The position numbers and the translations under genes were made by a program. A stretch of DNA of 48,721 nucleotides from Thermomicrobiales bacterium (GTDB taxonomy: Bacteria > Chloroflexota > Chloroflexia > Thermomicrobiales > CFX8), in assembly GCA_023954495.1 (NCBI GenBank), contig JAMLIA010000019.1, positions 1 through 48,721 of the forward strand, read 5' to 3'. This document shows, in pieces, positions 25,145-33,850 of this stretch (positions are counted from its first letter, which is position 1; every line of letters starts with the position of its first letter). The notes under the pieces are model-generated. The model saw only the letters and a program-made list of their open reading frames with translations. It had not been told where the DNA came from and did not search any database.

Positions 25145-27175
25145 ATGACAACCTCTGAACACGGGCGGCCGCTGAAGCCGGAAGACATCCTGCGCATTCG
25201 GACGATTGATGACGCCCAGATCAGCCCGGACGGGCGGCTGGTTGCCTACGCGGTGAAGCGCTCGCTGCACAGCGACACGCAGAACCGCTACGCGTCGGAC
25301 ATCTGGATCGTTGAAGCTGGCGGTGGCACGCCGCGCCATGTGACAGTGAGCGACAGCCGCGATACCTCGCCGCGCTGGCTGCCGGACAGCCAGCGAATCG
25401 TCTTCGTCTCGGATCGCTCCGGCGCGCCGCAACTGTATCTCCATGACCTGCGTGGCGGCGAATCGCGCCAGATCACGCGCTTCAATCGCGGCGTATCCGG
25501 CCCGGTCGTCTCACCGCTTGGTCGCCGGGTCGCGCTGCTCAGCAGCGAGGGCTTCGGCATGTCCGACGCGGATATGAACGCACCGGGCGGCACGATCCGG
25601 CACCTCAAGCGTCTGCGCTACCGCTTCGACGAGGCGGGCTACATCGATGATCGGTTTGGCCAGGTCTGGGTCGTTGACCTGGAGTCGGGAGACGCGCGCC
25701 GGGTCACCGGGGCCGATGCGGGCGCAGCCTCACCGGCATGGTCGCCGGATGGCAGCCGGATCGCGTTCATCAGCAATCGACTGAGCGAGGTCGGCTTCGA
25801 CTCGCAGCTCTATGTTGTCGACGCCAACCATGCGTTGGCGTCCGGTGAGCAAGACAACGCGGTCGCCATCAACGGCGAATTACTGGCAGCAAGCGCTCCT
25901 GCCTGGTCGGCGGACGGCTCATCCGTCGCGTTCATCGGTCGGCGAGCCGAAACCCGGGCTGGTGGAAACGCCAGGGTCTTCCTGGCGAGCGCGGACGGTT
26001 CCGGCACTCCACGTAGCCTGACCGACGACCTGGATCGTAGCCCAGCCACCGGCTCGTTCAGCGACACCTGGGGCCCACGCGACCACACGCCACTGATCTG
26101 GACAACTGATGGCACCGGCGTGCTGTTCACCGCCAGCGACAAGGGCAAGGTCAATGTCTACCGCGCGGCCGCCGACGGTAGCGGCGCAACCAAGGCTGTT
26201 GCCGGCGATCGAACGATCGGTTACGTGTCTCAAGCGAACGATGGTCGGCTCGCATTCGCTGCCGCTACATTCACGAACCCGTGCGACATCTATACCTGCG
26301 CGGCCGACGGCAGCGAAGAGCAGCGCCTGACGGACCTGAATGGCGGATTTCTCAGCGAGGTCGCCATCCAGCAGCCGGAACATCACCCATTCAAGGCGTT
26401 CGATGATCGCTTCGAAGTCGACGCCTGGCTGATCCGACCGGTGGACTTCGACCCGTCGAAGACGTACCCGCTCGTCCAGATCATCCACGGTGGACCGCAC
26501 TCGATCTTCGGGCACACGTTCTTCTTCGACATGCAGCAGTGGGCCGGTGCTGGCTGGAACGTGCTGTTCGTGAATCCCCGAGCCAGCCAGGGCTACGGCG
26601 AAGACTTCGCTACCGCCTGCATTGGAGACTGGGGTGGGGCCGACTGGAAGGAGCAGGAAGCGGCGCTCGATCAGGCCATCGAACGCGGCGGAGTTGATCC
26701 GGATCGGCTCGCCGTCACCGGCCTCTCCTACGGCGGATTCATGACCAACTGGATCGTCGGCCAGACGAACCGCTACAAGGTGGCCGTCAGCGAGAACAGC
26801 ATCTGCAACCTGGTCTCGTTCTTCACCGTTTCCGACATCGGCTGGTACTGGCTGGAGCCGGAGATGGAGAAATCAGTCTGGGACAACCTCGACTGGTACA
26901 TGGAGCACTCGCCGCTCTACTACATCAAGAACATGCAAACGCCAATGCTCTTCCTGCAGGCCGAGACCGACTGGCGCTGCCCGATCGAGGAAGGTGAGCA
27001 GCTCTACACCGCGCTGAAGGCGCGCGGCGTCCCGACCGAGATGGTGCGCTTCCCGGGCGAGAGTCACGTCCAGCTCAGCATCGGCAAGCCGCGCACGCGC
27101 GTCGTCCGCCGCCAGGTCACGATGGACTGGATGCGTCGTTATCTCGAAGATGGTGCCGAAGAAGCAACGAGCTAG
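25145..27175 (+). CDS. S9-family prolyl oligopeptidase-type peptidase
   Basis: A cytoplasmic serine peptidase of 676 residues (acylaminoacyl-peptidase/dipeptidyl peptidase type) with no signal peptide. An N-terminal seven-bladed propeller (about 20-410) shows repeats such as DAQISPDGRLVAYAV, SPRWLPDSQRIVFVSDR and SPAWSPDGSRIAFIS. The alpha/beta-hydrolase part carries the triad Ser528 in GLSYGGF, Asp609 in AETDWRCP and His641 in GESHV. The oxyanion loop IIHGGPH is present. It cleaves short peptides, often from a blocked N-terminus. It comes at the end of the amidohydrolase operon, which fits scavenging of peptide or amide compounds. Confidence 0.93.
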   Translation: MTTSEHGRPLKPEDILRIRTIDDAQISPDGRLVAYAVKRSLHSDTQNRYASDIWIVEAGGGTPRHVTVSDSRDTSPRWLPDSQRIVFVSDRSGAPQLYLHDLRGGESRQITRFNRGVSGPVVSPLGRRVALLSSEGFGMSDADMNAPGGTIRHLKRLRYRFDEAGYIDDRFGQVWVVDLESGDARRVTGADAGAASPAWSPDGSRIAFISNRLSEVGFDSQLYVVDANHALASGEQDNAVAINGELLAASAPAWSADGSSVAFIGRRAETRAGGNARVFLASADGSGTPRSLTDDLDRSPATGSFSDTWGPRDHTPLIWTTDGTGVLFTASDKGKVNVYRAAADGSGATKAVAGDRTIGYVSQANDGRLAFAAATFTNPCDIYTCAADGSEEQRLTDLNGGFLSEVAIQQPEHHPFKAFDDRFEVDAWLIRPVDFDPSKTYPLVQIIHGGPHSIFGHTFFFDMQQWAGAGWNVLFVNPRASQGYGEDFATACIGDWGGADWKEQEAALDQAIERGGVDPDRLAVTGLSYGGFMTNWIVGQTNRYKVAVSENSICNLVSFFTVSDIGWYWLEPEMEKSVWDNLDWYMEHSPLYYIKNMQTPMLFLQAETDWRCPIEEGEQLYTALKARGVPTEMVRFPGESHVQLSIGKPRTRVVRRQVTMDWMRRYLEDGAEEATS

Positions 27176-27264
27176 AGCCCTATCGAACCACCGCGGCACA
27201 CTGCAACATCTTCTGACGTTCGCATGCCGCGGTGATCAAGTCCTCATAGAGATTGGATCAGCAG

Positions 27265-28236
27265 ATGTCTGCAAATGACACCGTGCCGGATTTCGTTACC
27301 CGGTGGCCCAACCTTGCCCAGCCTCGCCTTGGCGCTGAGGTCATTTCGGCGACTGATGAGTTCTTTGCCGCGAAGGAACGGATGATTCAGGCCGAACCGC
27401 CCGTCCGGATTCCCGGCAAATTCGATGACCACGGCGGCTGGATGGATGGCTGGGAGACGCGCCGCAAGCGCGGACCGGGCTACGACCACTGCGTCGTCCG
27501 GCTGGGCCGCGTGGCGCTGCTGTATGGCGTTGACATCGACACGTCATACTTCACCGGCAACTTCCCGCCATCAGCGTCTATCGACGGACGACTGGATGGC
27601 GAATGGACCGAGATCGTGCCACCGACGAATCTCGGCGGCAATGCGCACCACTACGTGGAGGTTGAGCAGCCAGGCCCGTGGCGTGAGCTGCGTCTGAACA
27701 TCTACCCGGATGGCGGCGTCGCTCGCCAGCGCGTTCACGGTCGATTCGTCTTCGATGCGGCGCAGGAGAGCGGCGATCTCGTTGAGCTGTCCGGCCTGAT
27801 GCAGGGCGGACGGCCGGTCGCCTGGAGTGACGCGCACTACGGCTGGCCGGGCAAGGTGTTCCTGCCGGATCGCGGCATCAACATGGGCGACGGCTGGGAG
27901 ACGAGCCGTCGGCGCGTGCCCGGCAACGAATGGTTGATCGCCGGGACGGTCATCCCGGCGCGATCAAGTCGATCGAGACCGACGCCGCCAACAAGGGCAA
28001 CTACCCGGACACGATCATCATTCAGGCAGCAAACGAGCAGCGCTCAAACCGACACGTCGACGTCACCCAGAGCATGTTCTGGCCAGTGTTGCTGCCGGCA
28101 GCAGCCCGGTGCCTCACACAGTCCACACGTTCGCTGACAAGATCGTTGACCCGGCGTGATTACCCACGCCCGGATCAATATCATCCCGGACGGCGGCGTC
28201 AGTCGGATCCGGCTGTTCGGCGAGCCGACAGGCTAA
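27265..28236 (+). pseudogene. alc: Allantoicase, broken by three frameshifts
   Basis: Allantoicase splits allantoate into ureidoglycolate and urea. The first 230 codons are intact, with GKFDDHGGWMDGWETRRKR, GVDIDTSYFTGN, EVEQPGPWRELRLNIYPDGG and MGDGWETSRRR. Then the frame changes three times: near 27946 (LIAG to GHPGAIKSIETD), near 28105 (MFWPVLLPA to HTVHTFADKIVDPA) and near 28157 (to ITHARINIIPDGGVSRIRLF, ending at TAA 28234-28236). Each is explained by loss of one base. The remaining protein sense is strongly conserved, which points to read errors or very recent decay. Start ATG 27265 (a TTG at 27253 is in frame). It follows the S9 peptidase by 89 bases and fits purine degradation. Confidence 0.85.
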
Positions 28237-28272
28237 TTCGGCGCAGGCGTCAATCGATGCAGCCCAACACCG

Positions 28273-28440
28273 GGGAGCACTACTGCGGTTCGAGATGACA
28301 GGAAGAGGGGTTTGCTGCCGGACCGAACTAATCGCCATTGATGGCAATGGCGGCGCTCAGGATCGGCAGCCACCCCCTTGTCCTGTCATCTCGAACCGCA
28401 GTGAGAGATCTCCCACCCGCTCGACTCAGTCCAACGCAGG
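28273..28440. repeat. Interspersed repeat, inverted pair
   Basis: Two arms of the same family face each other. TACTGCGGTTCGAGATGACAG with GGTTTGCTGCCGGACCGAAC is at 28283-28329. CAGCCACCCCCTTGTCCTGT with CATCTCGAACCGCAGTGAGA and GATCTCCCACCC is at 28368-28420. Between them lies a small hairpin CGCCATT/AATGGCG. The order of the arms is opposite to that at 38701-38956. The gap 28237-28640 holds this pair and a MITE-like element; I see no gene in it. Confidence 0.7.
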
Positions 28441-28508
28441 AAAGCTCCTCGCTGTCAGGTGACATCCTGGCGAGGCAAAGGTGCTGTCTAACCCAAAGCG
28501 GCTGGGAC

Positions 28509-28627
28509 GCTAGCCGGGCGTATGCGATACGCCCCTACATTTACGGCAATGATGCCGTTTCACGAAACATTGTCGGAGGGATCATAGCGGCGTGTTTGTA
28601 GGGGCGTATTGCATACGCCCGGCTAGC
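28509..28627. mobile_element. MITE-like element with 31-bp terminal inverted repeats
   Basis: The left end GCTAGCCGGGCGTATGCGAT continuing ACGCCCCTACA (28509-28539) and the right end TGTAGGGGCGTATTGCATAC continuing GCCCGGCTAGC (28597-28627) match as inverted repeats at 30 of 31 positions. The inside is 57 bases and non-coding. No transposase is present. Similar GTAGGGGCGTAT-type sequences are, from memory, common in Chloroflexota and cyanobacteria. It is a non-autonomous mobile or folded element; the RNA would be a long hairpin. Confidence 0.75.
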
Positions 28628-28640
28628 CCACGACCCCATC

Positions 28641-29564
28641 CTAACCGGCAGCCAGCGCCTCGGCGCAAGCGATCGCGGGGAAATCCTCGCCTGTCTCACC
28701 TTCAATATCCCACCACGCGGAGAGGACGGCTTGGGCTATCGCCCAGGCTCGGATGCGCTGGCGGTCGAGTTCGAGCCGCTCGGCGAGGACATCAATGCGA
28801 CGGGAGAGCAGGCGCGCAAGGTTCGGCTCGGACGCGATCTCCGGTATCGGGTTACGCAGCAGCGCGCCAGTCTCGTAGGCCGGCTCGCCGATCGCGCCGT
28901 GCGGGTCGATCGCCAGCCAGGGAGCACGCGTCGCCGAGAGGATGTTTTCGTGATGCAGGTCTGCGTGCAGGACGACCGGCTCGGCCATTGACGGCAGCAG
29001 CTCGGCGAAATGCGTCTCGGCCCGCTCGACCAGACGCGCGGGCAGTGGGCCGGTGCCGCCATCAAACCGTTCGCGCAGTCGAGCCAGGCCACGCGCCCAA
29101 TCGGCAACATGCGGGTAGGAGTGCGCTGCGGGGACGGGTCGCCAGATCTGGCGCATGACATCAGCGGCAATCGCCATCGCATCATCGTCGTCCTCGACCG
29201 TGCGCAGCGTTGCTCCTGGCTCAATCAACTCCAGCAGCGAGGCAGCCTGCTCGCGCCTCGACTCCAGCAGCCGGACCATGCCGCGACCGTTGCACAGGCG
29301 TAGCATGTCAATCGAGACTTGTAGCTCGGGATCGGGAAAGCCGATCTTCAGCATCGCGCGGGTGCCGTCCTCGCGTGTGGCTGGGGCAACCCAGGTGTAG
29401 GAGAGATTGGCAATCGGCGGCTCGACGATCAGTCGCCATTCTGCGGCGAGTTGCTCAACGATCTGCGGTAATCGCGCGAGCCAGCCTGTCGCCGGATCAG
29501 CGCCGAAGACACCGCGCATCCGCGCCGCGAACTGCTCAGGAATCGCAAATGGGTCGCGGCTCAC
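28641..29564 (-). CDS. Aminoglycoside/hydroxyurea-type phosphotransferase
   Basis: A kinase-fold small-molecule phosphotransferase of 307 residues, related to APH(6)/streptomycin 6-kinase and hydroxyurea phosphotransferase. A conserved ATP lysine is at Lys73 (AMLKIGF). The catalytic loop is HADLHHENIL (His200, Asp202, Asn207), and the metal-binding Asp220 is in AIDPHG. The start is a GTG at 29564 that overlaps the stop of the upstream MFS gene (TAGTG), so the two are coupled. The reading frame continues upstream inside the MFS gene, but that part is antisense-like and not coding. It may inactivate an antibiotic; this is inference. Confidence 0.85.
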   Translation of the reverse strand: MSRDPFAIPEQFAARMRGVFGADPATGWLARLPQIVEQLAAEWRLIVEPPIANLSYTWVAPATREDGTRAMLKIGFPDPELQVSIDMLRLCNGRGMVRLLESRREQAASLLELIEPGATLRTVEDDDDAMAIAADVMRQIWRPVPAAHSYPHVADWARGLARLRERFDGGTGPLPARLVERAETHFAELLPSMAEPVVLHADLHHENILSATRAPWLAIDPHGAIGEPAYETGALLRNPIPEIASEPNLARLLSRRIDVLAERLELDRQRIRAWAIAQAVLSAWWDIEGETGEDFPAIACAEALAAG

Positions 29565-30874
29565 TATTCGTCCCGCCCGCCTGAGACGGCAACTGCCGGC
29601 CCGGCGGCGACGGCTGTTCCGCGCTTGAACGACTCCGGCGCGAGGACCGCGAAGGCCGCGCCGGCAACGACAACCATGATCGCTGTGCCGTAGAGCGCGG
29701 CTTCGGTCGAGAAGATGTCGGCAGCGAAGCCGAGGCCGAGCGGGCCGGCAACGTAGCCGAAGTCGGCCAGCATGCGATAGGTACCCATCGCCTGCGCGTT
29801 CATGCCCGGCGGTGCCATATCGGCCGCGTAGGCGGTCGGCGCTGCTGCCGCGATACCCGAGGCGCACGCCCAGGTGGCGCAGGCGACGATGAAGCCGGTG
29901 AAGCTGCCGGCCAGCGCGAACGCCAACAGGGCGATGCCGCTGATCAGCGTGCTCGGCACGATAACCGCCTTGCGGCCAAATCGATCGACCAGCACGCCAC
30001 TCGGGTAGGCCAGGATCAGGCCCATGATCGAGATCATCGCCAGGCCGATGCCGATCTGTCCGGCGGTCAGGCCGATTTTGTTTTCGGCCAGCGTCGGAAT
30101 CAGGGTGAACAAGCCACCCGTGCGGGCGAAGAAGGTCGCGAACGACACGATCGAGATGAGCAGGAAGCCGACTTGTGCCGTTAGCACCCGAATCTGGGTG
30201 GCGAACGGCACCGGCTTGGTCTCAACTCCGGCGGAGCTCTCCTGCCGCAGATTGCGCGTTTCAGGCACACGGAACCAGGCCAGAATGGCGACGATTGTGC
30301 CGAGGATGGCGTAGATGTAGAACGGCGCTGCCAGCGAGATGTACTCGGCCAGGAAGCCGCCGGGTAATGGCCCGAGCCCGACGGCAAACATGAAGGTGCC
30401 CATGTAGATCGACATCATCCGGCCGCGATTGTCCGGCCGCGAGATGTCGGCGATCATCACCTGCGTGCCGGTGATGACCATCGCCGCGCCACCGCCAGCG
30501 ACGAAGCGCCCGATCAGGAAGACAGTGTAATCTGGCGCAATGGCGCAGATGAGGTTGCCGAGGACAGTGATCGCGCCGCCGAGCGCCAGCGCCTCGCGAC
30601 GGCCGAAGCGGTCAGCAATGATGCCGGTTGGGACGTTGAGCAGGAAGCGGGCGAGTCCGTAGATCGCGATCGTCAGGCCAATCGCCGTCTTCGAGACACC
30701 GAACGACTCGGCGTAGAGCGGCACCACCGGCACGATGCTGCCGAATCCGAGCTGGTTGAACCCGATCAGGACGCAGACCCAGATCAGGATGCGGTTGCGT
30801 TGATAGAACGCACGGAGTCCCTTCGACTCCGCGTCCTCTACGTCTAATGTGTTCAATGACTCATCACCATGCAT
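29564..30874 (-). CDS. MFS efflux transporter
   Basis: A 12-helix major facilitator superfamily transporter of 436 residues. The motif A stretches TGIIADRFGRREA and SGVLVDRFGRKAV occur in the two halves. Helix-rich segments follow the usual spacing, with a central cytoplasmic loop around residues 200-225 (PETRNLRQESS). It resembles multidrug exporters and sugar/drug MFS-1 proteins. Start ATG after GAGAGGG. It is coupled to a downstream phosphotransferase, a pairing seen in resistance cassettes, so both may serve detoxification. Divergent from the propeller gene across about 140 bases. Confidence 0.88.
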   Translation of the reverse strand: MHGDESLNTLDVEDAESKGLRAFYQRNRILIWVCVLIGFNQLGFGSIVPVVPLYAESFGVSKTAIGLTIAIYGLARFLLNVPTGIIADRFGRREALALGGAITVLGNLICAIAPDYTVFLIGRFVAGGGAAMVITGTQVMIADISRPDNRGRMMSIYMGTFMFAVGLGPLPGGFLAEYISLAAPFYIYAILGTIVAILAWFRVPETRNLRQESSAGVETKPVPFATQIRVLTAQVGFLLISIVSFATFFARTGGLFTLIPTLAENKIGLTAGQIGIGLAMISIMGLILAYPSGVLVDRFGRKAVIVPSTLISGIALLAFALAGSFTGFIVACATWACASGIAAAAPTAYAADMAPPGMNAQAMGTYRMLADFGYVAGPLGLGFAADIFSTEAALYGTAIMVVVAGAAFAVLAPESFKRGTAVAAGPAVAVSGGRDE

Positions 30875-31013
30875 CCATCACCCTCTCAGCATTCCGCCGA
30901 GGATAATGCCTGCGCGACATACGCGCTACACTCTTCCACAACCTCACAATGCGGCTTCCCACCAGATCGCAGAGATCGCCATGATCCGCATTGCAACGAA
31001 AGGGGCAACCCCA

Positions 31014-32024
31014 ATGCAGCCATTCCGTCTGTTTGCAGCCACTGGTTCTGCGGTGGTGAGACTCAATGTTGATGCCGACGGCCGCGTGGAGGAAATGACA
31101 TCGCTCGATGGCTCCGGCGCGCAGTGCATCGCTGTCGATCCGCACGACCCGAACCGCGTGTTCGTCGGAACGTTTGACGCCGGCATCTACCGCACGCTTG
31201 ACGCGGGCGAGACATGGGAGCATGTCAGCCACGGTTTGCCACACCAGCGAGTGCTCTCAATTGCCGTGTCCCCGGCGCGGGCGACCGATGGCGTCAACGC
31301 CGTCTATGCCGGGACAGAGCCGAGCCGCCTGTATCGCTCGGACGACAACGGCGCAACCTGGATCGATAGCCCGGCCCTGCCGGAGCTGCCCAGCGCGCCA
31401 TCCTGGTCATTCCCGCCGCGACCGTGGACAAGTCACGTGCGCTGGATCGCGCCGCACCACGACGACCCCGACCGCATCTACGTCGGCATCGAGCTAGGCG
31501 GCGTCATGCGCACGACCGACGGTGGCGTGACCTGGGAGGACCGCAAGCCGAACTCCTACCACGATTCGCACGCAGTGCTGACCCATCGCCACGCGCCGGG
31601 CCGCGTCTACGAGGCAGCGGGAGGCGGCGTCGCATTCTCCAACGATGGCGGCGAGACCTGGCGTACGGCAGACGAGGGCATGGATCGCCACTACGTCTGG
31701 GGGCTGGCCGTCGACGACGCCAACCCGGACCTCTGGTACGTCTCGGCCAGCTTCTCAGCCCGCGATGCCCACGTCACGAACGGACAGGCAAAGGGCCGCG
31801 TCTTCCGCAAGCGCGGGGACGACGACTGGCAGGTGCTCGACCTCGGTACGGACCCACTGCCGTCGATGCCGTACGCGCTGCTCAGTCTGCACGACCGTCC
31901 AAACTCGATCGTGGCCGGCATGCACGATGGCAACATCATGGCCAGCTTCGATGCTGGAGAGACGTGGGAGCAGCTCGATGTCCGCCTGCCGTCGCTGCTG
32001 GCGTTGAGCGAGGCTCGGGCATAG
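31014..32024 (+). CDS. Asp-box beta-propeller (sialidase/VPS10-like) protein
   Basis: A 336-residue propeller protein without signal peptide. At least five Asp-box repeats are visible: LDAGETW, SDDNGATW, TDGGVTW, NDGGETW and FDAGETW, spaced as blades. The catalytic residues of true sialidases are not evident, so it is a glycosyl hydrolase-like or binding scaffold of unknown role. I took the ATG at 31014, which has AAAGGGG nine bases before; an ATG at 30981 adds eleven residues. It stands alone between divergent and convergent genes. Confidence 0.78.
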   Translation: MQPFRLFAATGSAVVRLNVDADGRVEEMTSLDGSGAQCIAVDPHDPNRVFVGTFDAGIYRTLDAGETWEHVSHGLPHQRVLSIAVSPARATDGVNAVYAGTEPSRLYRSDDNGATWIDSPALPELPSAPSWSFPPRPWTSHVRWIAPHHDDPDRIYVGIELGGVMRTTDGGVTWEDRKPNSYHDSHAVLTHRHAPGRVYEAAGGGVAFSNDGGETWRTADEGMDRHYVWGLAVDDANPDLWYVSASFSARDAHVTNGQAKGRVFRKRGDDDWQVLDLGTDPLPSMPYALLSLHDRPNSIVAGMHDGNIMASFDAGETWEQLDVRLPSLLALSEARA

Positions 32025-32043
32025 CTCCCACATCTATGCAGGA

Positions 32044-33850
32044 CTACTCCAGCGACGGTTGCGGCTCCGGCGCTTCTTCAGCCTGCCAGAGAGCCCGCAT
32101 CTCGCCGCTCGTTGCCAACAGATCCGCGAGACGGCCGCTCGCCTCGACCCGCCCGTCCTTGAGCACGATGATCTGATCGGCGCGTTGCAGCGTGGCGCGT
32201 CGGTGCGAGACGGCGAGGTACGTGCGACGGGGATCGGTCAGCAGACGGTCCCCACAGCAGACGCTCGGTTTCGACATCCAGCGCGCTGGAGAGATCGTCG
32301 ATGACGAATGATCGGCTTGCCGCACCAGCATCCGCGCAGCGGCATGCGCTGCGCCTGGCCGCCGGAGAGCGCGACACCGCGCGTGCCGATCTGCGTCTCC
32401 AGTCCTGCCGGTAGCGCCGCGACATCCTGATCCAGCACTGCAGTGCGTAGCGCCTGGCAAGATCCGGCGGCTCGACGTCAAGCCCGAGCAGGATGTTTCG
32501 TTCGAGCGTGTCGCTGAATAGTCGCGGCCCCTGCGCGGTGTAGGCCGCGCGCGGCGGCGTCATGAAGTCGGCGGGATCGGCGATCCGCTGGCCGTTCCAG
32601 CGCAGCTCGCCACCGTTGAGCGGCAGCAAACCAAGCACCGTGCGCAACAGCGTCGTCTTCCCCGCGCCGATCCTGCCGGTCACAACTGTCAGCGTGCCGC
32701 ACTGAAGCGTCAGCGAGATATCGCTGACGCCATGCTCCTGACCCGGATGTGTAGCCGAGAGATCGCGGACATCAAGCTGCTCAAGCGGCTCAGCATCCCG
32801 GGCGGGATACTGCGCGACTGGCGGCAGCGACCCGCGCAGATACAGCGGCTCATGCTGCACCAACACCGCCTCCGAATCACCGCCGATGATGTGGCGCAAG
32901 CGCCGGAACGCGACGCCGGTCTGCTGATAGTGCGCAAGGAAGCGCCCGAGGTCATCGGTGAATCCGGCGATGTAGCCGAGGTAGCTGATGAACAGGACGA
33001 AGTCGCCAACGGACAGCGAGCCGTCGCGCAGGCGGCTGGCAGCCAGCAGCATGACCAGGCCGGTGCCGATCGAGACGGTGTTGGCGGTGATCGCCTCCAG
33101 CGCCTGCGTCAACAGCCGATCGGCCAGCATCGCCGACCGCCGCCGCTCGCTTAACCGCCGGAAGTGCTCGACGGCGCGGCTTTCAGCACCCGCCACCTGC
33201 AGCACGAGCGCCGCGCCGACGATGTCGCCGATGGCCGACGTCACGTCGCTCGTCGCCTGGCTGCTGGCTGCGCGACGTTCACTCAGCGCGTTACTCGCCC
33301 GCCGCGCGATGGCAGCGATGATGAGCATTGGCGCGAAGACAACGACCGTCACCCAGATGTCGATGCGCGCCATGATGACGAGCGCCGCCAGCGCGAACAG
33401 GCCGGAGCCGATGACATCGTTGATCCAGTCGACGACATCTTCGGCGGCGTAGGCATCGTCGCGGAAGCGACTGATCGTCTCGCCGACCGGCGTCGTCAGC
33501 GCGACTGCGCCGGGCCGACCGAGGATGGTCTTCAGCAGGATGCGGCGAATCTGGCCGCTCATCACGAAGCGTGAAAGCGTCTCGGCAAAACCGGCCGCCA
33601 TCCAGAGAACCGACCGCGCGATGGCGAACAGAACGAGCAGCAGGATCAGCTCGTTCGTGCCGAATGACGTGCCCGACGAGCCGGAGAGGGAGTCGAAGAA
33701 CTCTCTCGCGATCAGGCCCGGGATGAGCGGCGACAGGTGGATGATCGTCCAGAGTGAGAGGTGCAGGAAATAGAGACCCGGTCGCGCCCGGATCATCGAG
33801 ATAATATTGCGCCAGGTCGGACGCGTCGCTGTCATCGTTGCCGTGCTCAC
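32044..33850 (-). CDS. ABC exporter half-transporter 1, frameshifted ATPase domain
   Basis: A membrane-spanning exporter half with six helices (about 20-310) and a nucleotide-binding domain. Walker [10 protein letters not shown] and Q-loop [12 protein letters not shown] are in the first frame. Then four frame changes occur, at about 32455, 32342, 32310 and 32252, after which [24 protein letters not shown] and [19 protein letters not shown] follow in rotating frames. Three are single-base losses and one is a single-base gain in a C-run. The real stop is at 32044. Walker B ends in Asp (FVIDD) where Glu is usual, so this half has a degenerate ATP site, as in heterodimeric exporters. Its ATG overlaps the partner gene's stop. 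Confidence 0.85.

Noticed and set aside
28237-28640. CRISPR array, because of repeated units in a gap.
   Set aside because: The units are inverted and unequal, without regular spacers, and no cas genes are present.
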